A stretch of 64,000 bases of DNA, taken from NCBI GenBank assembly GCA_963704405.1, contig OY969903.1, positions 4,526,001 through 4,590,000 on the forward strand, in the 5' to 3' direction. Below the pieces are notes generated by a model, which made no database searches, was not told where the DNA came from, and saw only the letters and a program-made list of their open reading frames with translations. Shown piece after piece: positions 37,043-45,273 of this stretch. Each line of letters opens with the position of its first letter. The stretch's first letter is position 1. The position numbers were made by a program, and so were the translations under genes. The DNA comes from MFD01213-c1 sp963704405 (GTDB taxonomy: Bacteria; Planctomycetota; Phycisphaerae; Tepidisphaerales; Tepidisphaeraceae).

Positions 37043-37188
37043 GGCGGGGAAGATAGCCCATGAAGAGACACGAAGGGGAGATTGGTTTACGTGAGATGGC
37101 GCGGAGTGTTTTTGAAGGGGCGCGAGGAACCTCTCATGAGGAAAAACGGCAAACCGTTCTTTCCTGGGGTGTTCGTTCGGGGCGAAGC

Positions 37189-38616
37189 TTACTTCGCCAT
37201 TTCTTTCGCCCGGGCCCGTACGTCATCTAATCCGCCGACGTAGAGGAAGGCTTGCTCCGGCAGGTCATCGGCTTCGCCGCTGCAGATGGAGTCGAAGCTT
37301 TTCAGGGTTTCTTCGCGTTTGACGTAGATGCCTTTTTTGCCGGTGAACTGCTCGGCGACGATGAAGGGCTGGCTGAAGAAACGCTCGATCTTCCTGGCGC
37401 GGCTGACGATGAGTTTGTCTTCTTCGCTGAGTTCGTCTACGCCGAGGATGGCGATGATGTCCTGGAGATCGCGATAGCGCTGGAGCATGGTCTGCACCTT
37501 GCGCGCGATGCGGGCGTGGTCTTCGCCGACGATGTCGGCCGACAGGGCGCGGCTCGCGGAGGCGAGCGGGTCCACGGCGGGGTAAATGCCTTTGCTGGCG
37601 ATGCTGCGCTCCAAGTAAATGAACGCATCCAGATGGGCGAAGGCGTTGGCGGGGGCGGGATCGGTGGGATCGTCCGCCGGGACGTAGACGGCCTGCACGC
37701 TGGTGATGGCGCCATGCTTGGTGCTGGTGATGCGTTCCTGGAGTTCGCCCATTTCCGTCGCCAGCGTTGGCTGATAGCCGACGGCGCTGGGCATGCGGCC
37801 CAGGAGGGCGGAGACTTCCGACCCGGCCTGCGTAAAGCGGAAGATGTTGTCGATGAAGAGGAGGGTGTCGGCGCCGGTTTCATCGCGGAAGTATTCGGCC
37901 ATCGTCAGGGCGCTGAGCGCGACGCGGAGGCGGGCGCCTGGGGGTTCGTTCATCTGGCCGAAGACCATGACGGTCTGGTCGATGACGTGCTTGCCGGTGG
38001 TGCCGATCTGGGCTTCCTGCATTTCGAGCCAGAGGTCGGTGCCTTCGCGGGTGCGTTCACCGACGCCGGCGAAGACGGAATAGCCGCCGTGCTGCTGGGC
38101 GATGCGGGCGATGAGTTCCTGGATGACGACGGTTTTGCCGAGACCTGCGCCACCGAAGAGACCGGCCTTGCCGCCGCGGAGGAAGGGGGTGAGGAGGTCA
38201 ATGACCTTGATGCCGGTTTCGAAGACTTCGGCCTTGGGGCTGAGATCGACGAATTCCGGGGGTTCGCGGTGGATGGGGCGGCGGGTTTCGGTGTTGACGG
38301 GGCCGCGGTTATCGATGGGATCACCGAGGAGATTGAAGACGCGGCCAAGGGTTTCTTTGCCAACGGGGACAGTGACGGGGCCACCGGTATCGACGGCTTC
38401 AACGCCGCGGCGGAGCCCGTCGGTGGAGCCGAGGGCAACGGCGCGGACTTTTCCACCGCCGAGGTGCTGCTGCACTTCACCGGTGAGGCGGAGGCTGCCG
38501 ACGCTGCTTTTCACGTCGATTTTGACGGCGTTATAGATTTTGGGAAGCTGGTCTTCGGGGAATTCGATGTCGAAGGTTGAACCGATGACCTGGGTCACTT
38601 TTCCGGTGGCGGGCAT
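37189..38616 (-). CDS. atpD: ATP synthase F1 beta subunit, without neighbouring atp genes
   Basis: The catalytic beta subunit of F-type ATP synthase, 475 residues. The P-loop is GLFGGAGLGKTVVIQEL (GAGLGKT where GAGVGKT is usual), the catalytic Glu is in GERTREG, Walker B is ADTLLFIDNIFRFTQAG and the family signature PAVDPLASASRAL is intact. ATG-38616 (MPATGKVTQVIGSTFD) is the standard start. No atpC, atpG or atpA lies on either side: the neighbours are an inositol phosphatase gene and a methyltransferase. The gene is full length, so a split atp operon or a second copy are both possible. Confidence 0.93.
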   Translation of the reverse strand: MPATGKVTQVIGSTFDIEFPEDQLPKIYNAVKIDVKSSVGSLRLTGEVQQHLGGGKVRAVALGSTDGLRRGVEAVDTGGPVTVPVGKETLGRVFNLLGDPIDNRGPVNTETRRPIHREPPEFVDLSPKAEVFETGIKVIDLLTPFLRGGKAGLFGGAGLGKTVVIQELIARIAQQHGGYSVFAGVGERTREGTDLWLEMQEAQIGTTGKHVIDQTVMVFGQMNEPPGARLRVALSALTMAEYFRDETGADTLLFIDNIFRFTQAGSEVSALLGRMPSAVGYQPTLATEMGELQERITSTKHGAITSVQAVYVPADDPTDPAPANAFAHLDAFIYLERSIASKGIYPAVDPLASASRALSADIVGEDHARIARKVQTMLQRYRDLQDIIAILGVDELSEEDKLIVSRARKIERFFSQPFIVAEQFTGKKGIYVKREETLKSFDSICSGEADDLPEQAFLYVGGLDDVRARAKEMAK

Positions 38617-38823
38617 GTTTTCCTCTTTCACAATCACACGGCGGCGCACCGACCGCGCCGCCTGAAACTACGGATTTTCTAAAGAATCCTACAGGGGTGA
38701 GAGATTGTACATATCCTTCACAAAGCGACAAGGGGGCGGAAAATCTGATTGTGAACAGATGTAGTTGGACATCATAGATTAGATTTCTGGACATCTACTT
38801 TAGACGGCCTTCCGGCGCAGACT

Positions 38824-39606
38824 TCAGCCCAGCCGCAACCGCAACCGCACGATCACGGCCGGTGGAATCTCAGGCCGCTTTTTCCAGGCGAAGGGGTTCT
38901 TTGCGCCGGACCCCTCCGGATATGCGGGCTCTTCGAATCCATCGACCACAAACCCCGCATTGAAGCAGTCGCCGAGCAGGAGGCTCAGCGGCCGGTGAAA
39001 CGTGTAGTGCGGCTCGGGCTGGTGGAGGATGCCGCTGGCGAGGTCGGTGCTGGGCTGGAGATAGCGGGTGATTTTCACGCCAAAGGTTTGTTGGAGTTGA
39101 CCGGCGGTGTTGGCGAGTTCCGCCGTCATGACGGATTGATTGGAGTTGAAGCAGGGATGGGAGACGGAAAATACAAACCGCCCGCCGGGCTTCAGCAGGA
39201 ATCGCATCGCCTTCAGCAGCGGTGAAATGGTTGGCAGATCCATCATCGCCATATTGCAAACCGCCGCGTCAAACTGCTTTTCGCCGAGCGCGCACATCGC
39301 CGATTCATCCGTTGCATCGATGACGCGGTAATCGATCTCTCCATCCTGCGGCGTCGTCCGCACACGGGCGGCGGCGATGAACGGTTCCGATCCATCAAAA
39401 GCCAGAACTTTAGCGCCGGCCTTGGCAAGCCGCCGGGTGTAATTGCCGTTGCCGCAACAGGCGTCAATCACGCAATCGCCTCGCTGGATCGCCAGCAGGC
39501 GGTCGGTCGTGGGCATGATTAATTCGCGCTGGAAGTGGTTGCCCTCGCCGAGCGATTGGTCCCACCAGGGAGCGATTCGACGCCAGATATCTAAAGAATC
39601 ATTCAT
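38824..39606 (-). CDS. Class I SAM-dependent methyltransferase
   Basis: A 260-residue methyltransferase. Motif I is CVIDACCGNGNYTRRLAKAG (the usual DxGxGxG appears as DACCGNG), then VLAFDGSEPF and FDAAVCNMAMMDLP. GGRFVFSVSHPCF is typical of UbiE/Coq5-like enzymes working on small molecules. The start ATG-39606 (MNDSLDIWRRIAPWW) is chosen for its protein-like N-terminus; no clear ribosome site is seen. A glycosyltransferase gene lies upstream on the same strand. Confidence 0.85.
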   Translation of the reverse strand: MNDSLDIWRRIAPWWDQSLGEGNHFQRELIMPTTDRLLAIQRGDCVIDACCGNGNYTRRLAKAGAKVLAFDGSEPFIAAARVRTTPQDGEIDYRVIDATDESAMCALGEKQFDAAVCNMAMMDLPTISPLLKAMRFLLKPGGRFVFSVSHPCFNSNQSVMTAELANTAGQLQQTFGVKITRYLQPSTDLASGILHQPEPHYTFHRPLSLLLGDCFNAGFVVDGFEEPAYPEGSGAKNPFAWKKRPEIPPAVIVRLRLRLG

Positions 39607-39721
39607 GGAGAGGAAGGAATATGCCCGAAAAAGCGTATCCGATCGAGAGGCCGGCAGATCGCGATCCTTCGGCAGGGATTTGATCGGCTGGCTTTCGCGC
39701 CGGGCGATCTTTCCGCGCACA

Positions 39722-40495
39722 TCACTTTCCCATCACTCGCAGCAGGCGGTATGCCCAGACTATTTTTTCGACGTTGAAGCGATGGGCGATGCGGCTGATG
39801 GTGTCGCCGTCGAAATATCTTTTTGCGACACAGTAACCTTCGTCGAATTGCGCGATTTATCTGGCCCGATTTGCTTTTTGAGTGGATGCGAAAGTGAGCG
39901 AGCACTTCATCCAGGATTGTCGGCTCGGCGAGTTTTCCCATGCGGAGCCACAGGTCGTAGTCCATCGTGTAATGGAGAGATTCGTCGAGAGGGCCGACGC
40001 GCTCGCCGAATTCTCGGCGCCAGAAGACAGCGGGCTGGGCGATGAAGTTTTCTCGAAGGAGTTTGCGATAGGTGTATCTGTCGAGTTGGCGGTCTTTGTA
40101 ACGGACGATTGACGAGCGGATGGGAAATCCTGCGTCATCAATGATGTTGTAGCGGCCGATCAGCCACTGAGTCGCAGGATTAGTGAAAACAGCGGCGGCG
40201 GCAGCCAGCGCCCGGGGGCATAGAGATCGTCGCTGTTGAGCCAGCCGATAATATCGCCGTCGGCCATCCTGAGGCCTTTATTGACGGCATTGGATTGGCC
40301 GCGGTCGGGCTCGCTGATCCAGCGCACGCGGGGGTCGGTGATGGATTGGAGCAATTCAACGCTGCCATCCGTGCTGTTGCCGTCGATGACGATCCATGCG
40401 AGATCGAGATTTCCGGATTGAAAGAGGACGCTGCGCAGGGTCTGCTCGAGGAAAGGGCGCTGGTTGAAGGATGGGGTGATGATGCTGATGCGCAT
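39722..40495 (-). pseudogene. Family 2 glycosyltransferase, two apparent frameshifts
   Basis: Starts with MRISIITPSFNQRPFLEQTL and the GT2 markers WIVIDGNSTDGS, SEPDRGQSNAVNKG and GWLNSDDLY. The frame breaks at 40211-40213 (GGGCGC for GGGGCGC on the coding strand); one more G gives YAPGALAAAAAVFTNPATQW and continues to MDYDLWLRMGKL. A second break near 39856-39858 (one A too many in ATAAATC) restores QFDEGYCVAKRYFDG and the stop at 39722-39724. Repaired length is about 258 residues. With two breaks it could be a true pseudogene, but both are single-base homopolymer events like those in pgk and others, so sequencing error is at least as likely. Confidence 0.72.
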
Positions 40496-40656
40496 GCGAG
40501 GCCAGCAATGGCCGGCGGCAAATATACCGCCGAGGCCTATGAAGGTCATGGCGGGCATCGAGTTTGCTTAGCATCAAATCATGCGGATGAACCAGCGCAC
40601 TGGTTGACGTTCAACCGGGGCTGTGAATCCGATCTGATTTTCCGAAGGAGCTGCAC

Positions 40657-40896
40657 ATGCGAACGATTACCCCACCCGAACATCAGGAAGGTGTTGTTGC
40701 CCGTACGATCGAACAGCAGACGGCGAAGCTTCCATCAGACACATGGCTTTGGCTGGCCGGCGGCTCGATCGCGGCGTCTATGACGCTAAAGGTCATGGGA
40801 AAGAACCATGATGCCCTGTTTGTGGGACAGTGGGCACCAACGTTTTTGCTGCTGGGAATTTACAATAAGATCGTGAAGGTGGCGGGGTCGGATTGA
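40657..40896 (+). CDS. Small two-helix membrane protein, unknown function
   Basis: A 79-residue protein with a strong ribosome site (AAGGAG at 40645-40650) ahead of ATG-40657. It has one or two hydrophobic segments (TWLWLAGGSIAASMTLKVMG and APTFLLLGIYNKIVKV) after a polar N-terminus. I do not recognise a family. An inverted repeat at 40930-40977 follows and may end its transcript. Confidence 0.65.
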   Translation: MRTITPPEHQEGVVARTIEQQTAKLPSDTWLWLAGGSIAASMTLKVMGKNHDALFVGQWAPTFLLLGIYNKIVKVAGSD

Positions 40897-40929
40897 AGAA
40901 TGCGTCAGTGAATCCTGATTTTATTAGCG

Positions 40930-40977
40930 GAGGCGTCTCTACTGGTTCGAAGGCGTTCGACACGGGGGAGACGCCTC
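40930..40977 (+). terminator. Inverted repeat followed by a T-rich run
   Basis: GAGGCGTCTC (40930-40939) and GAGACGCCTC (40968-40977) are perfect complements separated by 28 bases, and a T-rich stretch follows (TTTCTTTCTTT). It lies about 30 bases after the small membrane protein gene and may terminate it. Confidence 0.5.
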
Positions 40978-41040
40978 AGCTTTCTTTCTTTACATTTTTA
41001 CATAGCCTGCCCACGTGTTCGTCGCTACCGAGCGTGAGGC

Positions 41041-41187
41041 GGCGTTGAACATGGCGGAAGACAAAGACTAAAGACAAAGACGAAGACAAATCACAGCCGC
41101 AGGGGCTGCTGCCCCTGCGGCGGCGATTTGTTTTCGTTTTCGGCTTGCTCTTCGTCCTTGTCTTACTCTTCCACCATATTCAACGCC
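41041..41187. repeat. Dispersed long-hairpin repeat, copy 1
   Basis: The ends GGCGTTGAACATGG (41041-41054) and CCATATTCAACGCC (41174-41187) are complementary at 13 of 14 positions. A purine-rich left arm (AAGACAAAGAC units) faces a pyrimidine-rich right arm, and the centre is a perfect 11-base stem (41096-41106 with 41111-41121, GCCGCAGGGGC) with loop TGCT. Related copies lie at 48426 and 59618. Confidence 0.75.
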
Positions 41188-41255
41188 GTTCGGAATATCA
41201 TCACGCCACAGCAACCGCATCACGATGTATATAAAAATGCGGCAAGACGCTTATC

Positions 41256-41666
41256 TTACTTTGATAGTTCAATTTCACTGTTAGCAGGGACATGGGGAGC
41301 TTGGCGGATATGGCGTTTTACGGCATTCAGCAGCTCTTGTGGAGTGAACTGGGTTTTGACCAGGTGTTCTTTCACGCCAAGCTCTTTGGCTCTAGCGACG
41401 GTTTGGGGATCGGATAGACCGCTGACGACAATTACGGGCATGTCGCGGCCGCGGGCGTCTTCGCGGAGGCGCATGAGAAAGGTCAGGCCGTCCATGGGGG
41501 GGATCATCACATCCAGAAGGATGAGGTCCGGGTTCATGTGATTGGTGGCGGCCAGTGCTTCAAAAGCGTTGGCCGCACCGATCGCTTTGTACCCTTCCAT
41601 CTGCAGCAGGCGGACCAGCGGTTTGCGGGTATCAGCGTGATCGTCAACGACTAAAATGGTGCCCAT
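41256..41666 (-). CDS. Single-domain response regulator (CheY-like)
   Basis: A 136-residue receiver domain without an output domain. It has the acidic pair in ILVVDDHAD, the phosphoacceptor Asp in LILLDVMIPPMDG, the switch Ser in IVVSGLSD and the conserved Lys in EHLVKTQF, so it is likely functional. Such proteins act through protein-protein contact. It is the last gene of a leftward series that includes the MshEN-bearing phosphatase-like gene (130 bases upstream); the partner kinase is not in the window. Confidence 0.88.
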   Translation of the reverse strand: MGTILVVDDHADTRKPLVRLLQMEGYKAIGAANAFEALAATNHMNPDLILLDVMIPPMDGLTFLMRLREDARGRDMPVIVVSGLSDPQTVARAKELGVKEHLVKTQFTPQELLNAVKRHIRQAPHVPANSEIELSK

Positions 41667-41795
41667 ACTGTTACTTCTATTATGACAGTGACCTTAGGCA
41701 AATCGGAATGGGCAAATTATGCGCCGAACTGGAGCGGCACACTTCCGGGTGCGTCATTTGGGGCCGCCATCCGCGTCAGACGCACAAATATTGAT

Positions 41796-43043
41796 TCATT
41801 TTCGCTTGCTGGCGAGAAAATTGAGCAGAAGCGGTTCCATCTTGCGGCGCAGAGTGGCATTGGCGTACCCGACCCATGATAGGCCGGTGGTAGTGTCCAT
41901 AGGGCCGTCGAGCGGTTGGCCGGTTTGGTCGGTGATGATGACGCCGGCTTCCTCCGCAATAAGCATCGTTGCACAATCATACGGGTGGCAGCAGAGGCCT
42001 TCAGGCTGGCCTTGCAGGCGATAAAACGCGGGGCGGAGGTCGGCGTTAAAGCGGTCGTGGCCGATCATCAGCTCGTAGAATTGGCCGCCGGTAGAGATGT
42101 ATTGATCGTCAAAGACGGTAGCCTTGGTCACATCGGCTTCGCCAATCAGATTTTTGACCAGGTGCTCCATCAGTTCGCTGGCGAGCACCTTAGTGCCGGG
42201 AAAAAAGTTGCTGACGGCCGCAAAACCGTGGGCGATTGTGTCGGCCTGGCTGGATTTTAATTTCAGCGGCTGACCCCCAATGGCGCCGGTGAGTTCTTCA
42301 CTCAGTGCAGGCTCTTCGCCTTTCTGAAACGCCAGCGCAATCTGGACATCGGTTTCATCGACGTAGCCCATGCCGACGAGGATTTGGCCCACAAGTCCGC
42401 CCTTGGTTTTTTGGGCGTTTAATGCTTCGGTGATTTGATCGCGGGCGACCTTTCCCATTTTGGTCAGCACGCGGCCGATGGGGCGGCCCTGCAGATCTTC
42501 GGGTTCAAGTATGGCCGCCTGGGGTTCGAGCTTTTCGCGGATTCCGTGCGCGCCCTGGCCTTTGATCGCCCAGAGGACATCGCTGCAGCCCATCTTGCTG
42601 GTGGGGAGTTCCGTCATGACGGCGACTTCGATATCGCGCAGGCGCGTGCCGGGGCCTTTGTTTGGGGCGACACCGGCCAGCGCCCAGGCGGCGCGCTTGT
42701 CGTACATGATGCCGCGGGTACCGTCGATCGGATCGACGATCACGCGAATTGCGGCATCTTGTTCGCGCGTGCCGTGCGGGAAGGTAATGGCTGTTTCTTC
42801 CCCTTTTTCATTTTCGATTCCCTCGGCAACCAGGACCAGCGGGGTTTCCTTTGACCATTCCTCGCAGAAGGCTTCGAGAAGCGGATCCACTTCGGTGTCG
42901 ATTTTGTAGATGGTGTCGGCGGCGCTTGACCGGCTGATTTCGTGCAGATCGGAATCACGCCGGGAGCTGACGATCATGTCGCGGACGGTGCGCTGGAAGG
43001 ATCGGAGGCGATCGACAATGTTTTGAGCGTTTGCAAGGGCCAT
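41796..43043 (-). CDS. Inositol-monophosphatase-like protein with inserted MshEN-type domain
   Basis: A 415-residue protein. The IMPase fold is seen in AEGIENEKGEE (metal Glu), VIVDPIDGTRGIMY and, far downstream, CCHPYDCATMLIAEEAG (matching the WDxAA motif). Between them, at about residues 185-242, is an extra block with two tandem motifs of the MshEN/T2SSE-N type (GRVLTKMGKVARDQITEAL, then GQILVGMGYVDETDVQIAL). In other proteins this domain binds cyclic di-GMP. The insert would place a second-messenger sensor within a phosphatase fold; this is inference. Start: ATG-43043 (MALANAQ), 36 bases after the end of the GHMP kinase gene. An in-frame ATG six codons upstream exists. Confidence 0.82.
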   Translation of the reverse strand: MALANAQNIVDRLRSFQRTVRDMIVSSRRDSDLHEISRSSAADTIYKIDTEVDPLLEAFCEEWSKETPLVLVAEGIENEKGEETAITFPHGTREQDAAIRVIVDPIDGTRGIMYDKRAAWALAGVAPNKGPGTRLRDIEVAVMTELPTSKMGCSDVLWAIKGQGAHGIREKLEPQAAILEPEDLQGRPIGRVLTKMGKVARDQITEALNAQKTKGGLVGQILVGMGYVDETDVQIALAFQKGEEPALSEELTGAIGGQPLKLKSSQADTIAHGFAAVSNFFPGTKVLASELMEHLVKNLIGEADVTKATVFDDQYISTGGQFYELMIGHDRFNADLRPAFYRLQGQPEGLCCHPYDCATMLIAEEAGVIITDQTGQPLDGPMDTTTGLSWVGYANATLRRKMEPLLLNFLASKRK

Positions 43044-43079
43044 TTTTTCCTGTCGCGGCATTGATTGGATCGTCGCCGG

Positions 43080-44512
43080 CTAAACTATTGCTGTTCCCAC
43101 ATGCCAGGCCCCGGGGCTTGTTCCCAGCAGCGCTTCGGGTTTACGGGAGGTTTGCCGTTCGTATACGTGCATGATCTCGGCGATAGCGGCATCGACCTGC
43201 GGAGTGTTTTCAGCGAGGACCGCGACGGTGCCGCCGCTGCCGCCACCGGTGATTTTGGCGCCATAGAGGCCGGCGGATTCGCGATCGCGGACGAGCTTGA
43301 CGAGCAGATCGCATTCGTCTGCGCCGAGCATAGCGTCGTTGGTGTAGGAGAGGTGCGAGGCATACATGAGATGGCCGGCCTTATCGAGCAGCATTTTTCT
43401 TTCCGCGCCGAACGTTCTGCCGCTCTTTGGAGAAATGCGACGAACTGTTTGACGCGGCGGGCTTCCAGGACATGGTGATCCGTCGCCTGAAGCACGTGAT
43501 AGTTTTCAGCCGGGCCGACCTGCGTCGCGGTGTCGATGGTCGAACCGAACTTGTCGAGGAATTCCTGGCCGCCAATATGTTCCGGGAGGGAGGGGCGGAA
43601 GAGCTTTTTGTAATCGTCCGGATCGAGGTTGGCGAGATAGCCGTTCAACGGATCGCGCAGGAGCGAGCGGCCGGCGGCTTCACCGATTTCCTTCAGCTTT
43701 GACAGGATGATCCGGTGGCCCATGAATGCGGCGCAGCGGGTCTTGCCGTACATGCCGCCGCCGACGCTGTGCTTGACGTTGCTGTTGATGCCAAGCACGC
43801 GCGTACCGGCGGGAAGGTGCAGCGCGGGTCGGATTTCGTGCGGTTGGCAGATCATTTGCAAAAGCGAACCGGCTTCGCCGTAGCAACTGCTGACCTGGTC
43901 CATGATGCCGCAGGGCGCGCCGACGACGCGGTTCTCCACCGCCTGGCACATCGCCGACATGTGCATGGGATCGGTCTTGTCGCGCAAACCCAAATGCTCG
44001 ACGAGATTCATCATCGTCGCCACCTCGATCGCGGCGGATGAGCTTACCCCCGCGCCCAGCGGCACTGTGCTGCACAGCGCGAGATTCATGCCTTTGTGTT
44101 TTGGGTCAGCCAGATCGAGCAGCTTCGCCTCATGCAGCATGTAGAGGCAACCGGCAAGATAGCCCGCCCATCGCCGTCCTCGCTCGGTGAATTCCTGGTG
44201 CAGTTTGGCCAGCGGGAATGTCGCCAGGGAATCGAGTGGGATGCGGAAGGTAAACGGCTGATGTTCATCGAACAAATTGAATGAGAAAATCTGCACCTGC
44301 CGGTCTTCGCGTTCCTGCAAGGCGATGGCGGCGGCGCGGTCGAGCGTGGCTTCGGAAACCAGCGAGCCGGTGTAATCCGCGATGCCGCCCATGACATCAA
44401 GCCGACCGGGCGCACGGCTGACGCGGATTGGTTTGGCCGGGTTGAATTCGGCCGAGAGCTCGGCGCGCACGCGTTTGAGGAGCGTTGGCACCGGTTCCAA
44501 TGTCAAAAGCAA
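43080..44512 (-). CDS. GHMP-family sugar kinase (galactokinase / L-arabinokinase-like), one apparent frameshift
   Basis: Phosphorylates a sugar at C1 using ATP. The N-terminal motif is APGRLDVMGGIADYTGS, which from memory resembles plant L-arabinokinase (APGRLDVMGGIADYSG) more than standard galactokinase (GRVNLIGEHxDY). The GHMP motif is PLGAGVSSSAAIE; the third motif is TGGGSGGTVAVL. The frame breaks at 43394-43398 (five A for six on the coding strand); adding one A gives ARKEKMLLDKAGHLMYASHLSYT and a complete C-terminus (about 477 residues). The homopolymer break is probably a sequencing error. It lies 26 bases after the lipoprotein gene and 36 bases before the MshEN-bearing gene, so an operon is likely. 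Confidence 0.85.
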
Positions 44513-44538
44513 ATTGCCGGCCGAGGGGCTTGGCGCAC

Positions 44539-45150
44539 TCAGGGCTGAGAACTGCGGCTGGTGGGCTGGCCGGGGTAGGTATCGGAATGTGTGGGGAAGA
44601 ACCCGGTGTTGCCACCGCTATGCTCCTGTGATTGATTGTCGTTGCCGTGACCGGGAAGGATGACGCGGTCAAAAAAGCGCCCGCCGCCGGCCAGTTCAAA
44701 AATTGCGGTCAGGACGTACGACCGTTCGCCGCGAATCTCCGGATAGTTTAACTGAAAACGGTACGTTCGCAGCGTGGTGTTCCAGCGTTCGTGCTGTTCA
44801 TCCAGCGTCGCGAGCGATCCCACCCACGGCCCAGCGACCCGCAAACCGCGCGGATCGGGCGAATTGCGGCGATAATCGAACAGTTCAAACAGAACCCGGC
44901 CCGATGCCTTGGTGGGATCACCGAACTGATCCTGAAATTCGAGCTGCGCTTCGATACCATCTGACTTGCCATCTTTATTCCAATCCACAATTTGCGTGAA
45001 GATCGGATGAATGCGCATGCCCGTGGGCGCGAACATGTCGACTGTGGAACGGCCAGCCGACCCGCTCGGCCCGGAATCGCACCCGACCGCGGCCGAGAAC
45101 ACGGCTGCGAAGAGGACGCCAACCAATAGCTTCGCCGCCTGAATCCGCAT
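44539..45150 (-). CDS. Putative lipoprotein, unknown function
   Basis: A 203-residue exported protein. The start ATG-45150 gives MRIQAAKLLVGVLF, then a hydrophobic stretch and a lipobox FSAAVGC near residue 25, so the Cys is probably lipidated. The rest has no recognised domain; it includes an Asp/Asn-rich stretch IVDWNKDGKSDGIEAQLEF, reminiscent of calcium-binding DxDxDG loops, and a polar C-terminal tail. It lies between rodA and the GHMP kinase gene on the same strand. Confidence 0.72.
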   Translation of the reverse strand: MRIQAAKLLVGVLFAAVFSAAVGCDSGPSGSAGRSTVDMFAPTGMRIHPIFTQIVDWNKDGKSDGIEAQLEFQDQFGDPTKASGRVLFELFDYRRNSPDPRGLRVAGPWVGSLATLDEQHERWNTTLRTYRFQLNYPEIRGERSYVLTAIFELAGGGRFFDRVILPGHGNDNQSQEHSGGNTGFFPTHSDTYPGQPTSRSSQP

Positions 45151-45273
45151 GGCGGCGAATGTAGGAGGGCCGTGAGGGGGTGTCAACGAATGGCGCCGCT
45201 TCACGGCCAAGCGCAACGCCGTTTGACCGTTTCCGGATTACGGATTTCGGATATTTGATGGAATGACCGGCGC

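Larger units (their letters stand above)
40897..41255. other. Intergenic region with terminator and hairpin repeat
   Basis: About 360 bases between convergent genes. It holds the inverted repeat at 40930-40977 and hairpin repeat copy 1 at 41041-41187; I see no gene. Confidence 0.55.

Noticed and set aside
37252..38580. A 442-codon open frame antisense to atpD
   Set aside because: It is a shadow of the high-GC atpD coding frame; its protein is a Gly/Ala/Asp-rich sequence without any domain, while atpD on the other strand is unmistakable.
40944..40960. GGTTCGAAGGCG as a possible tRNA T-loop
   Set aside because: No acceptor or anticodon stem can be formed around it; it is the loop of the inverted repeat at 40930-40977.
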